A DNA stretch of 64,000 bases, taken from the NCBI GenBank assembly GCA_964514655.1, contig CAZEQY010000002.1, positions 128,382-192,381 of the forward strand, written 5' to 3'. This stretch comes from SZAS-7 sp964514655 (GTDB taxonomy: Bacteria; Chlamydiota; Chlamydiia; Chlamydiales; FEN-1388). The position numbers and the translations under genes are program-made. The notes beneath the pieces are model-generated. The model was not told the origin of the DNA and did no database searches. It was given only the letters and a program-made list of their open reading frames with translations. Numbering within the stretch: position 1 is the stretch's first letter; each line of letters begins with the position of its first letter. This document shows, piece by piece, positions 52,324-60,305 of this stretch.

Positions 52324-52947
52324 TTAGCTTCTCCCAGCTATTCCTCGAGATATTGCCTGACATGCATCTCTTCTATTTTTGTGAAGAGTATTAAGCTCAG
52401 CGTATAGTGTGTTTCGCTCAGACATTGCCTGCGTAGCATCGTTTAAGCCCATCTTCATATCTACATCCAAACTTCCGGTTACGGTTTTGAGGTTGGAGAT
52501 GAGGCTTTGAGTATCATCACGCGTAAAATTTTCTTTGTCTTTACCTGGTACCTTTACCCCAAGTTCTTGTGCCGTTTTAAGCAGCGCTTTTTGATCTTTG
52601 CTTGTAGCCTTATAGTTACCTTTGGCATCAGAATTTGCGGCAATATCCTGTAAGAGCTCGTTCAGAGGAGCAATTTTCTTACGGGCTTCTTGGGCTTTAA
52701 AGTAGGGGTCTGTCACACGTTTTCCAAAAGCACCTAGAGCATCTAGATGCAGAAAAAAGAGCTCTTCTTCGAGTGAAACACCGCGACGTATAGGTGTAGG
52801 TGCTACAGCAATGGGGTTAGTGTCTGGAAGATCATTTTCGTCAGAATCTTCTTCTACAACGTCTTCAACTGGCTGAGGCTTGCCCGTAAGCCAATTCCAT
52901 GAGTCTTTTATCCCTTCAGTTAGGCCTGGAAGCATTTCACTACTCAT
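52324..52947 (-). CDS. Hypothetical protein of the translocon operon
   Basis: 207 aa from the ATG at 52947, with GAGGTG upstream; the longer frame has no RBS. It has an acidic, proline-containing N-terminal region (EDVVEEDSDENDLPD), then helical segments likely to form coiled coils. It is the first gene of the operon with the LcrH chaperone and translocators. A small unknown gene is also found in the corresponding Chlamydia locus (CT577), but I cannot show homology. It may be a secreted component or co-chaperone. Confidence 0.62.
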   Translation of the reverse strand: MSSEMLPGLTEGIKDSWNWLTGKPQPVEDVVEEDSDENDLPDTNPIAVAPTPIRRGVSLEEELFFLHLDALGAFGKRVTDPYFKAQEARKKIAPLNELLQDIAANSDAKGNYKATSKDQKALLKTAQELGVKVPGKDKENFTRDDTQSLISNLKTVTGSLDVDMKMGLNDATQAMSERNTLYAELNTLHKNRRDACQAISRGIAGRS

Positions 52948-53072
52948 ACAACACCTCATATTTTGTGCATAAATAACTGCCCTCCATGATACCACAATAT
53001 CCTAATTAAATGTAAATCCTTGTGATTTTGTCCTATATTTTGTATCGTAGCTCGGGATAGAAGGGATGTAAC

Positions 53073-54086
53073 GTGTCAGAGAGTTTTGTAGAATCTTCGT
53101 TTTGCGAAAAAGATGTTGCGTATGAAGTGCCGCTTCGGCCGCAGAGTCTTGATCATTTTATTGGGCAAAATACCGTACGCGACCAGATGCATGTGCTGAT
53201 AGAGGCTGCAAAGGCTCGTAAGGAGCCACTTGGGCACGTGCTTTTTTGCGGACCGCCTGGCCTTGGCAAGACGACGCTATCGCACATCATTGCCCAAAGT
53301 ATGGGTACAAATATCATCATCACATCGGGCCCTGTTATTGAAAAGGCAGGGGATTTAGCAGGCATTTTGACAAAGCTAAAAGAGGGCGATGTACTCTTTA
53401 TCGATGAAATTCACGCGCTAAATAGAACAATAGAAGAGTATCTTTATCCAGCTATGGAAGACTTTGCTCTTGATTTAGTTATCGATTCCGGAACATCTGC
53501 CCGAAGTGTAAAAGTCAAACTCAACCGCTTTACGCTAGTTGGTGCGACAACGCGTCTTGGACTACTTTCAGCACCACTTCGCTCGCGCTTTGCAAGCAGC
53601 ATGAGACTAGACTACTACACACCACAGACTATAGAAGCGATACTGCTACGCTCAAGCAAGATCCTCAACGTAGATGCTGATCAGGAGAGCCTAAGAGAAA
53701 TTGCCATGCGATCGCGCGGCACGCCGAGGATTGCCAACAGCTTGCTCCGCTGGGTGCGGGACTACGCCCAGATTAAAGCACGAGGCACATTAACCAAAAA
53801 GGTCGCCCAGGACGCCCTGAAGATGATATCCATCGACGACAAGGGTCTTGATGAGATGGACAGCAAACTACTACGCGTCCTTATAGATCACTATCAAGGC
53901 GGCCCTGTAGGCATACAGACACTTGCTGTAGCGGTTGGTGAAGAGCCTCACACGCTCGAAGAGGTGCATGAGCCCTACTTAATCATGCAAGGACTTATTA
54001 AAAGAACGCCCCGCGGGCGTGAAGCTACAAACCTTGCCTACAAGCATCTGGGCAAGCAAGAACCAAAATCACAATCGGAGGTATAA
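53073..54086 (+). CDS. ruvB: Holliday junction branch migration helicase RuvB
   Basis: A 337-aa AAA+ ATPase. Walker A GPPGLGKTTLSHIIA, Walker B LFIDEIHAL, sensor 1 GATTRLGLLSAPLRSRF and the arginine finger region are intact. The C-terminal winged helix (GGPVGIQTLAVAVGEEPHTLEEVHEPYLIMQGL) is typical. It starts with GTG. With RuvA it drives branch migration. The SpoIID-like gene starts on the very next base after its stop; ruvB next to such a gene fits my memory of chlamydial genomes. Confidence 0.97.
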   Translation: MSESFVESSFCEKDVAYEVPLRPQSLDHFIGQNTVRDQMHVLIEAAKARKEPLGHVLFCGPPGLGKTTLSHIIAQSMGTNIIITSGPVIEKAGDLAGILTKLKEGDVLFIDEIHALNRTIEEYLYPAMEDFALDLVIDSGTSARSVKVKLNRFTLVGATTRLGLLSAPLRSRFASSMRLDYYTPQTIEAILLRSSKILNVDADQESLREIAMRSRGTPRIANSLLRWVRDYAQIKARGTLTKKVAQDALKMISIDDKGLDEMDSKLLRVLIDHYQGGPVGIQTLAVAVGEEPHTLEEVHEPYLIMQGLIKRTPRGREATNLAYKHLGKQEPKSQSEV

Positions 54087-54911
54087 ATGAAAAGAATACT
54101 ACTTACACTACTCCTCTCAATATCAGTTCAACTATCAGCAGAGCCAACATCTGATGGCAAACACCTGCAAGAAGAGCTGAGAGAGCGTTTTAACGGACCA
54201 TCTATTCGCGTACAGCTTATGAGCGATCAAGATGGCTCCCTAGTAGAAGTAAAAGGTAAATATAACGTGTATGACCCAAGAACGGGCAAAAAGCTAGATA
54301 GTGCCTATACGTCATCTAGCTACTACATGTACCCAACAGTTGACGGCATTAAGTGGGGCCAAGAATTTCCTGGCATCTACCAGGTATTGCTCGTGCCGGA
54401 CTCACCAAAAACCACACTTTTAGTTGGCGGCACTGAATATCTTGGCATGGCATATATGTACCAGATTAAGGGCGGGCTCGGAGCTGTTAACGAAGTATCG
54501 CTTGAAGACTTTGTTGCATCGCTTTTAAGCTCACATATACCAAGCGATATTACCGAAAAAGAGGCTCTTGCTGCTTTAGCAATCGCCCTACGAACAGAGG
54601 CTCTACACTGGGTAGCTATTGCTACAAACCCCTACTGGGACGTAAAGGCAGGCACAGTTGGCTATAGAGGATCATCAATAGAGCGCCACGACAGCGGCTT
54701 TGAAGAGGCTTTACGCCAGACAAAGGACCTTGTAATGAAGAAAATGGGCATAAACGACCTTGTTACTGTCCGCTGGTTTTCAGTAGGAGAAACTATGGCT
54801 CCAGTACAAGAGATGCAAAACCTCGCAAAAGAGGGAAAAGATGCCCGAGCCATACTTGAGAAGCTTTTTGGCGAAATGCAAATCGTAAAAACCCAAAGCT
54901 TCAAACCCTAA
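54087..54911 (+). CDS. SpoIID-like septal glycan hydrolase
   Basis: A 274-aa protein with a signal peptide (KRILLTLLLSISVQLSAE), so periplasmic. The SpoIID/LytB core is visible: GGLGAVNEVSLEDFVASLL, then EALAALAIALRTEALHW. SpoIID enzymes are lytic transglycosylases acting on glycan strands without stem peptides; chlamydial homologues have been linked to septal peptidoglycan remodelling. In the motif LEDYVxGVVxxEMP the catalytic Glu is His150 here (LEDFVASLLSSHIP). Activity may therefore be altered, or the active residue moved. The gene begins directly after the ruvB stop. Confidence 0.82.
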   Translation: MKRILLTLLLSISVQLSAEPTSDGKHLQEELRERFNGPSIRVQLMSDQDGSLVEVKGKYNVYDPRTGKKLDSAYTSSSYYMYPTVDGIKWGQEFPGIYQVLLVPDSPKTTLLVGGTEYLGMAYMYQIKGGLGAVNEVSLEDFVASLLSSHIPSDITEKEALAALAIALRTEALHWVAIATNPYWDVKAGTVGYRGSSIERHDSGFEEALRQTKDLVMKKMGINDLVTVRWFSVGETMAPVQEMQNLAKEGKDARAILEKLFGEMQIVKTQSFKP

Positions 54912-54973
54912 TAGAAAAAACTTCTTGCTAATTAAATTGAAATATTGTTTAATATAGATAGAGGTTAGTGTTT

Positions 54974-55017
54974 CCTGGGTTTAGCGTTTAAAATGCGCTG
55001 AACCCAGGGCCTTTATT
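54974..55017 (+). terminator. Rho-independent terminator of the ruvB-spoIID unit
   Basis: A 13-bp stem (cctgggtttagcg at 54974-54986 with cgctgaacccagg at 54996-55008, one G-T pair) is followed by a weak T-rich tail (gcctttatttc). Confidence 0.6.
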
Positions 55018-55019
55018 TC

Positions 55020-55125
55020 GGCTCTATTCCTTGTTCTCGTTCGTCGAGACACGCTCTTATAACCGGTGCTTGTCTGCATAGGTTATATCTGCCGGCAGTA
55101 AATCTAAGGAATAGAGCCCTTTTTT
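55020..55125. ncRNA. Candidate structured RNA or bidirectional terminator
   Basis: A perfect 13-bp closing stem (ggctctattcctt at 55020-55032 with aaggaatagagcc at 55106-55118) is followed by a six-T run on the plus strand. It encloses two further hairpins: tctcg-ttcgt-cgaga (55035-55049) and a 7-bp stem tataacc/ggttata (55058-55064 with 55081-55087). A closing helix, internal hairpins and a terminal T-run are what an intrinsic-terminated small RNA would look like. The stem also works on the minus strand for the convergent kinase gene, so a terminator or repeat is the alternative. No promoter is obvious. I do not recognise it as 6S, SRP RNA, tmRNA or RNase P RNA. Confidence 0.35.
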
Positions 55126-55152
55126 ATCCCTATCCGTTATTTTTTTTAAATG

Positions 55153-56469
55153 TTAGTTCAGCAGTAGGTCGGCAAGATCTTGCCTTTGCCAAAAGTCTTC
55201 GACAAGTTGGCAGAATTGGGCTGCGGTACAGCGGGTGGCGGGATCCGGATCCAAAAGAATAAGTGCTGCTAGCTGTAAAAACTTATCAATTTCAGTTACT
55301 TTTTTAATTTGCAACCAAGCATCAGCTGCATCTTTAGCATAAGCCTTTTGCATTTTGATAATTTGTTCTAATAGGTGCTCACCTCGATGTTCGAAGTAAA
55401 AATTAAGGCTTTGGACCATTTGTGGGTATTTCCTGTGCGCAAGAGCATATACTAAATGGCCAAAAGCGTACATATCTGCCGGGGGATAGCCGCCCTTGGG
55501 ATCTATAGTATCATTTAAAATTTCTGGGGCAGAAAAGCAGCCTGTTCCATACCTTCCTTTTCGCCAAGGAGCTTCACCCTTGTAAAAGCTAAATGCACGA
55601 TCAAAATCAATAATTTTTGTTTGAATGCCGTCGGTAAGAATATTGTGATCTTTTAGATCCCAATGAACGTGCCCATTACTATGTAAAAGGCGTAGATCCC
55701 TTGCGACATCAGAAAGGCCAGCAAGCTGCTCTATTCTATCTTGCAATTTCGATAAACGCGATGGAATATAGGGATAGACCTTACACTGCTTTACAATCCT
55801 CTGTCCAGTACCTTTCTTTATTTTAGTATACGTAAATAGCTCATAGCGTTCTAAAAATATCGGTTCTATTGCCCGATATTCCTCTTTTGAAAGCCTTTCG
55901 TCAAATGGCTTTTGCGTGACAGTTAGACTATCTGCCTTATCATCATGAGGCACAAGCTGAAAGCATTGCTGTACTGTTTTTGTTACCCAGTCAATACGTA
56001 GGGCATTTCTTCCTCGCCAGTAAGCCCCGTCCGCACCTTGTAGTTTTTCTTTTGATTTTAAAAACACGAAGGCAACGCGCTTATCAAAGTCATAGCGTAT
56101 TGTGCGCGGAACGTAGCGATCCTTTTTCACAAGAGAGCAAGAAGGCTTAACTCGAGGGGGCGAATCATCATCCCAAACATTCATCTGAACCGGTGATAGC
56201 GACCATTGCAAGGAAGAACGCTCTTCCTGAGGCTCAAAACGCCTAGTAAATGTATCAGCAACCTCGCCAACAATTGCTTCAATTTCCTCAGCAGAAAGCC
56301 CGTGAAACCCCGGATCTAAGGCACGCAAGTTCTCCGTAATGAATTTTTCAGGATTACTAATATGAAATTTTTCAAGTAATGTAGTACACTGAGTAACAGC
56401 AGCACATCTAGCCTGTACATTTTCATTAGTTGTTGGAATTCTAATTGCTTTTGTGTGTTGTGGTAACAT
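55153..56469 (-). CDS. Hanks-type Ser/Thr protein kinase, atypical
   Basis: A 438-aa protein. Residues ~190-430 carry kinase subdomains: catalytic loop HVHWDLKDHNIL (Asp271, Lys273, Asn276; the usual HRD Arg is Trp), metal-binding IIDFDRAF (Asp288; the DFG Gly is Asp290), activation-segment GTGCFSAPEIL and subdomain IX YPPADMYAFGHLVYAL. A clear glycine-rich loop and VAIK lysine are not visible. The N-terminal ~120 residues are unique. It has no transmembrane segment, unlike PknD. Chlamydiae have kinases that are secreted (Pkn5); a host-directed role is possible. Catalytic Asp and metal Asp are present, so activity is plausible. Confidence 0.8.
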   Translation of the reverse strand: MLPQHTKAIRIPTTNENVQARCAAVTQCTTLLEKFHISNPEKFITENLRALDPGFHGLSAEEIEAIVGEVADTFTRRFEPQEERSSLQWSLSPVQMNVWDDDSPPRVKPSCSLVKKDRYVPRTIRYDFDKRVAFVFLKSKEKLQGADGAYWRGRNALRIDWVTKTVQQCFQLVPHDDKADSLTVTQKPFDERLSKEEYRAIEPIFLERYELFTYTKIKKGTGQRIVKQCKVYPYIPSRLSKLQDRIEQLAGLSDVARDLRLLHSNGHVHWDLKDHNILTDGIQTKIIDFDRAFSFYKGEAPWRKGRYGTGCFSAPEILNDTIDPKGGYPPADMYAFGHLVYALAHRKYPQMVQSLNFYFEHRGEHLLEQIIKMQKAYAKDAADAWLQIKKVTEIDKFLQLAALILLDPDPATRCTAAQFCQLVEDFWQRQDLADLLLN

Positions 56470-56514
56470 AATTAGAAGATAATACAGAAAATTAGACTAT
56501 AATGCAACAAGTAA

Positions 56515-58227
56515 TTATAACGAGGCTCGCATTAACAATCCTGCAAGCGTGTAGCGATTATGAGAATTGCCGTCGCGAATGACTTGTAAAAGAACTTCTA
56601 TACCTTTTTCATCTTGGGATTGAGCGAGCGCTTCAAAGGATTCTATTAGCAGCGCCGAAGTGTCTTCCAAGGTAAGCTGGTAGCGATCAGAATCAAGACG
56701 TAGGCGCCAGGGAAGAACCGGGCGAGCCTTAAAGACCTCTTTATCCTCATGCTTAGCCACTAGCTTGCGGATCTGTTCAGCATATGGGCCTTCTTGATGC
56801 AAGCGATAAAGGCCTAGGCAACACCAGGCTCTTACAAAGGGCATACCTACCTTCATCTCGTACGACTTTAACAGCGCAATTGACTTATCAGAGCGCATAT
56901 TTTCAAGAAGTCGCACCGTGAGGGGAATAAGGTCGTACTGATTGCTTTCAAGTACACCTTCAGCTACAGCTAAAAAGTCATCTTCTGCAAGATCAAGTGT
57001 CTTTATCAGTATTTGCTCTCGCACCTTTAGCGAAATCTCAAAAAAATGAGGCTGCTTTTCAAAGAGCTGAGAAGAACTTGGCGTAATTTTCCACGCATGT
57101 AAAGATCCTCCATGCGATGTTATGGGGGCTATCGTATAGTCTTTATGAGAATCTATCAGAACTTCTAAAACACCGGGCAAACATCGACTATCTTTATGCT
57201 CTAAAAGAGCAAGGCTAGCATTTGTCCTCACCTGCACATCATCACTACGTTGAAGCATAGCAAGTAGCACTTCATCGCCCTGCAGGGCATTTATGGCAAA
57301 AAGATCACCTTTACGTGCTAGATCGGCAATTGGACGTTTTGCATCTTGAGAGCCAAGAGAATATAGTGCCATATTTGCGGCAACTATGTGAGATTCTGCA
57401 AGCTTTTCTAAAATTGGGCGCGATGATTCATCCTGAAACACCCCAAGAGTATAGGCACAAGCCTCCTGTTGCACGGACGAGGGCTCTTTAGCTAGTATGC
57501 GAATATCGTCAATAAAGTCATCTCGCTGCAAGTGAGCAACGGCCAAAATAGCCTCTTTTCTCACAGCTTCATTTTTATCGTAGAGTAGACGCTTAAGCTC
57601 AAGGCTAGAGTTTGGGCTTGCTTCCATAGCAAATAGGCGGGGAAAAAGCTCATGAAGCTCTGGGGGCACCTTTGCCATCAACGCTACGAGCTGCCCGTGG
57701 GCAGATTCAGACTGTTTATTGGCAAGACAGTATGCAGCTTCCAGGCGGACAAAGATGTAGTTTGACTTCATAGCCTGCTCAAGGATCTCATACGCGGCTT
57801 CCGTATCAAATGATGCAGCTACAGATACAGCTAAAAGTTGAAGCTCAGGATGATCAAACTCTAATGCCCGCGAAACGATGTGCAAACCGCGCTCATCGTG
57901 GGCAATGCCAACACCATAGAGGCAGTTGACAACGTCCTGAAAGTCGCGACTTTTAGAGCCTTGCTCTAAAAGTGCAAGACCAAGCTGCTCGAGTGTGCCT
58001 TCATGAAACAAGTAGGGATCTTCACTTCTCAATACAAGAAGCTGATCTATTGCCTCTTGAATTCTATTAGACTGAATCATGTACAAAACTCTAGAGACCT
58101 TGTTTTGCAAAAAGGCCTTCTCATTAGGCTTTGTAGAAAGGGGAAGGGTATGCGCTATGCTAACGTCATCATCATCTTGATGGTGTGTGCAGGATGCAGC
58201 AAGCATAAGTAACAATAAATAGCGCAT
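56515..58227 (-). CDS. HEAT-repeat lipoprotein
   Basis: 570 aa from the ATG at 58227, one base after the maf stop. The N-terminus MRYLLLLMLAASC is a lipoprotein signal with lipobox Cys13, so the protein should be membrane-anchored by lipid. Nearly all the rest is HEAT/PBS-lyase-like helical repeats (e.g. HPELQLLAVSVAASFDTEAA, NEAVRKEAILAVAHLQRDDF, VQQEACAYTLGVFQDESSRP). It probably acts as a periplasmic or outer-membrane interaction scaffold. It is the last gene of the menaquinone operon and follows maf, as I recall for Chlamydia (CT349-CT350). Confidence 0.82.
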   Translation of the reverse strand: MRYLLLLMLAASCTHHQDDDDVSIAHTLPLSTKPNEKAFLQNKVSRVLYMIQSNRIQEAIDQLLVLRSEDPYLFHEGTLEQLGLALLEQGSKSRDFQDVVNCLYGVGIAHDERGLHIVSRALEFDHPELQLLAVSVAASFDTEAAYEILEQAMKSNYIFVRLEAAYCLANKQSESAHGQLVALMAKVPPELHELFPRLFAMEASPNSSLELKRLLYDKNEAVRKEAILAVAHLQRDDFIDDIRILAKEPSSVQQEACAYTLGVFQDESSRPILEKLAESHIVAANMALYSLGSQDAKRPIADLARKGDLFAINALQGDEVLLAMLQRSDDVQVRTNASLALLEHKDSRCLPGVLEVLIDSHKDYTIAPITSHGGSLHAWKITPSSSQLFEKQPHFFEISLKVREQILIKTLDLAEDDFLAVAEGVLESNQYDLIPLTVRLLENMRSDKSIALLKSYEMKVGMPFVRAWCCLGLYRLHQEGPYAEQIRKLVAKHEDKEVFKARPVLPWRLRLDSDRYQLTLEDTSALLIESFEALAQSQDEKGIEVLLQVIRDGNSHNRYTLAGLLMRASL

Positions 58228-58228
58228 A

Positions 58229-58822
58229 CTAGTCAAGCTCTTTAAGATAGTCCCATAGATCTACGCCAACATCTTTAAGCACCTGTCTAAGAGCATTTAC
58301 GGGCAAGCCTAAAACATTGTAGTAGCAGCCGTCAATGCGACGCACAAATATAGAGCCACTTTTTTGTATAGCATAGCCTCCAGCCTTGTCAAAAAGGCCG
58401 TGTACGCGCATGTAGCGGTGTAGCTCGTCGGGAGTTATAACATTGCAAAGAACTTTTGTCTCTTCTTCTTTGCAGTAGAATTTACTAGCCTTATAGGCAA
58501 CAACTGCTGTTATCACAGAATGCCACCTGCCGCTTAGGCGATTAAGCATAGCGCGAGATTCAGCTTCTGAGGAGGGCTTTCCAAGGGAAATGCCATCTAT
58601 TGCAACGACAGTGTCGGCAGTTAAAATGATATCATCTGGATAGCGTCCAGCAACAGATTTAGCTTTTCCAAGAGCAAGATCCATAGCCAACTTTTTTGCA
58701 TCGCCTGCGTAAGGAATACTATCTTCATCAAAACCGGATGCTACCTGAGTAAATGGCAGCGAAAAGTAGCGCATAATTTCAGCGCGGCGAGGAGAGTGCG
58801 AGCCTAGTATAATATCTTTCAT
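58229..58822 (-). CDS. maf: Maf-like nucleotide pyrophosphatase
   Basis: A 197-aa protein of the Maf/YhdE family, which hydrolyses non-canonical or dTTP/UTP-type nucleotides. The N-terminal signature LGSHSPRRAEIMRYF and the conserved ILTADTVVAIDGISLGKPSSEAE (catalytic Asp in TADT) are present. GGYAIQKSGSIFVRRIDGCYYNVLGLP is the family C-terminal block. It overlaps menG by four bases. Confidence 0.93.
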   Translation of the reverse strand: MKDIILGSHSPRRAEIMRYFSLPFTQVASGFDEDSIPYAGDAKKLAMDLALGKAKSVAGRYPDDIILTADTVVAIDGISLGKPSSEAESRAMLNRLSGRWHSVITAVVAYKASKFYCKEEETKVLCNVITPDELHRYMRVHGLFDKAGGYAIQKSGSIFVRRIDGCYYNVLGLPVNALRQVLKDVGVDLWDYLKELD

Positions 58823-59529
58823 AACTTTTCTGCGGTAAATAAAGTGGCAATGCCACCTGTTTGTGGATAGACCCTACAGCGACTAAAGCCGGCTATCATC
58901 TGTTCTTTTACAAGCTCATCCGGCACGATAAAAGACTCAATACTTGTGCACAAGTATTTGTAGGCCTGTTCATTAGCAGTTATTGCTCTACCAATAAGGG
59001 GCACCATAGTTTTGAGATAAAAGCTGTGTAGCGCTTTAAGGAGGGGAGGCTCTGGTCTAGTAAGCTCAGCAATACAGACCCTGCCGCCCGGCTTTAGCAC
59101 GCGATAGAGCTCTTTAAAGCACCTGCTTCTATCTTGCACATTGCGTATCCCATAGGCAATAGTCACAGCATCTATACTCGCATCTTCAAGCGGAAGCTCC
59201 TGAGCATCTGCCTGATAAAAGCTGGCCTGCGTATACGAAATCGTCTCTTTAGCAATAGCTAGCATCTCTTCAGAAAAGTCGACAAGATGGTAGCGAGCAT
59301 TAGTTGCCTTTTTAAGCATGCGCTTAGTAATTTCGCCGGTTCCTGCACAAAGGTCAAGAATCACCTTTGGGCTATTTGCAAGTGCTAATGCGACAAGGCG
59401 TCTATTCCAGAGGTGGTGTAAGTAACCAGAGAGAATAGCATTTCCAAAGTCATAGCGCGGCGCAATGCTGTTGAAAAGCGCACGGATGGTTATGGGGTTA
59501 TTTTTATCATACTCAATCATGTGCTGCAC
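58819..59529 (-). CDS. menG: Demethylmenaquinone methyltransferase
   Basis: A 236-aa UbiE/MenG-type SAM methyltransferase. Hallmarks are NSIAPRYDFGNAILSGYLHHLWNRR, LDLCAGTGEITKRML (SAM motif I) and DAVTIAYGIRNVQDR. It performs the final methylation in menaquinone synthesis. Its position after mqnE-mqnA supports menaquinone rather than ubiquinone as the product. It overlaps mqnA by 13 bases and maf by four. Confidence 0.93.
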   Translation of the reverse strand: MQHMIEYDKNNPITIRALFNSIAPRYDFGNAILSGYLHHLWNRRLVALALANSPKVILDLCAGTGEITKRMLKKATNARYHLVDFSEEMLAIAKETISYTQASFYQADAQELPLEDASIDAVTIAYGIRNVQDRSRCFKELYRVLKPGGRVCIAELTRPEPPLLKALHSFYLKTMVPLIGRAITANEQAYKYLCTSIESFIVPDELVKEQMIAGFSRCRVYPQTGGIATLFTAEKL

Positions 59530-60305
59530 GTAGAGTGAAGGTGGGCAAATTGTTCTAGTCCCTGAAAATGAAGAGAGTCTAGGTAGTAGTCAACAGACTT
59601 GAGGTAGTCTTCTAAAAGTTTGCGATCAAGGCCTGTTTTTGCCTGAGCAGAAGCTACTGTTTCACTAAAATGAGCTGTAGAATAGTCATAGGCACTCATG
59701 AGTTTTTGGTGAAACTCACGCACTTCTTCCGGCCAGTCCATCCATGCATCTATACGTGTCGCAAAGACAGCAAAGACAAAGGGTTTTTGGGTGTAGGTAT
59801 ACCACTCGTTGACAAGATCGTATGCGTAAACCGTTTTATCAGGTGCCGTATGGAGGCATTCATCACCTATTATTAGGGCGGCATCATATGTAGATAAAAG
59901 TTCGTTCACGGATAGGCCAGGAGGAGCGTCAATATATTCCGGGGCGATATGCCAAAAATGGTGCGCAAGCACCTTCATAAGCATTGAAGATGTTGTAGAG
60001 GTATGCGGCATAGCAATTTTTTTGCGATCAAGGTCCTTAATGTCGTACTTGCTATACAGAAGAACACTTTTTAAAGACTTATGTGCGCCAATTCCAAGGT
60101 TTGTAAGCAAGATGTAGCGGTCGCGATTTTGCATAAAGGTGGCGCTACTTACGAGGCCTATTTCGATTTTGCTAGCTTCGAGAAGTAGATTGACGTCTAG
60201 AGGGGTGCCAAAAGTAAAATCACCGGAGAAGAGTATGCGCTTTTCAATAAAGGGATTGAAAAAAGGCAGGGCGTTCAGGAATGATAGAGCACCAACTTTT
60301 ATCAT
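59517..60305 (-). CDS. mqnA: Chorismate dehydratase of the futalosine pathway
   Basis: A 262-aa MqnA/MqnD-family protein with a periplasmic-binding-protein-like fold. The N-terminus KVGALSFLNALPFFNPF and the later block YDAALIIGDECLHTAPD are family-typical. MqnA dehydrates chorismate to 3-enolpyruvyl-benzoate, the first step of the futalosine menaquinone route. Its ATG directly follows the mqnE stop (TAG-ATG), and it overlaps menG, so the operon is tightly coupled. Confidence 0.9.
   Translation of the reverse strand: MIKVGALSFLNALPFFNPFIEKRILFSGDFTFGTPLDVNLLLEASKIEIGLVSSATFMQNRDRYILLTNLGIGAHKSLKSVLLYSKYDIKDLDRKKIAMPHTSTTSSMLMKVLAHHFWHIAPEYIDAPPGLSVNELLSTYDAALIIGDECLHTAPDKTVYAYDLVNEWYTYTQKPFVFAVFATRIDAWMDWPEEVREFHQKLMSAYDYSTAHFSETVASAQAKTGLDRKLLEDYLKSVDYYLDSLHFQGLEQFAHLHSTCST

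Noticed and set aside
55020..55125. Signal recognition particle RNA, 6S RNA, tmRNA or RNase P RNA
   Set aside because: None of the diagnostic conserved segments, such as the SRP tetraloop region or tmRNA tag frame, is present.
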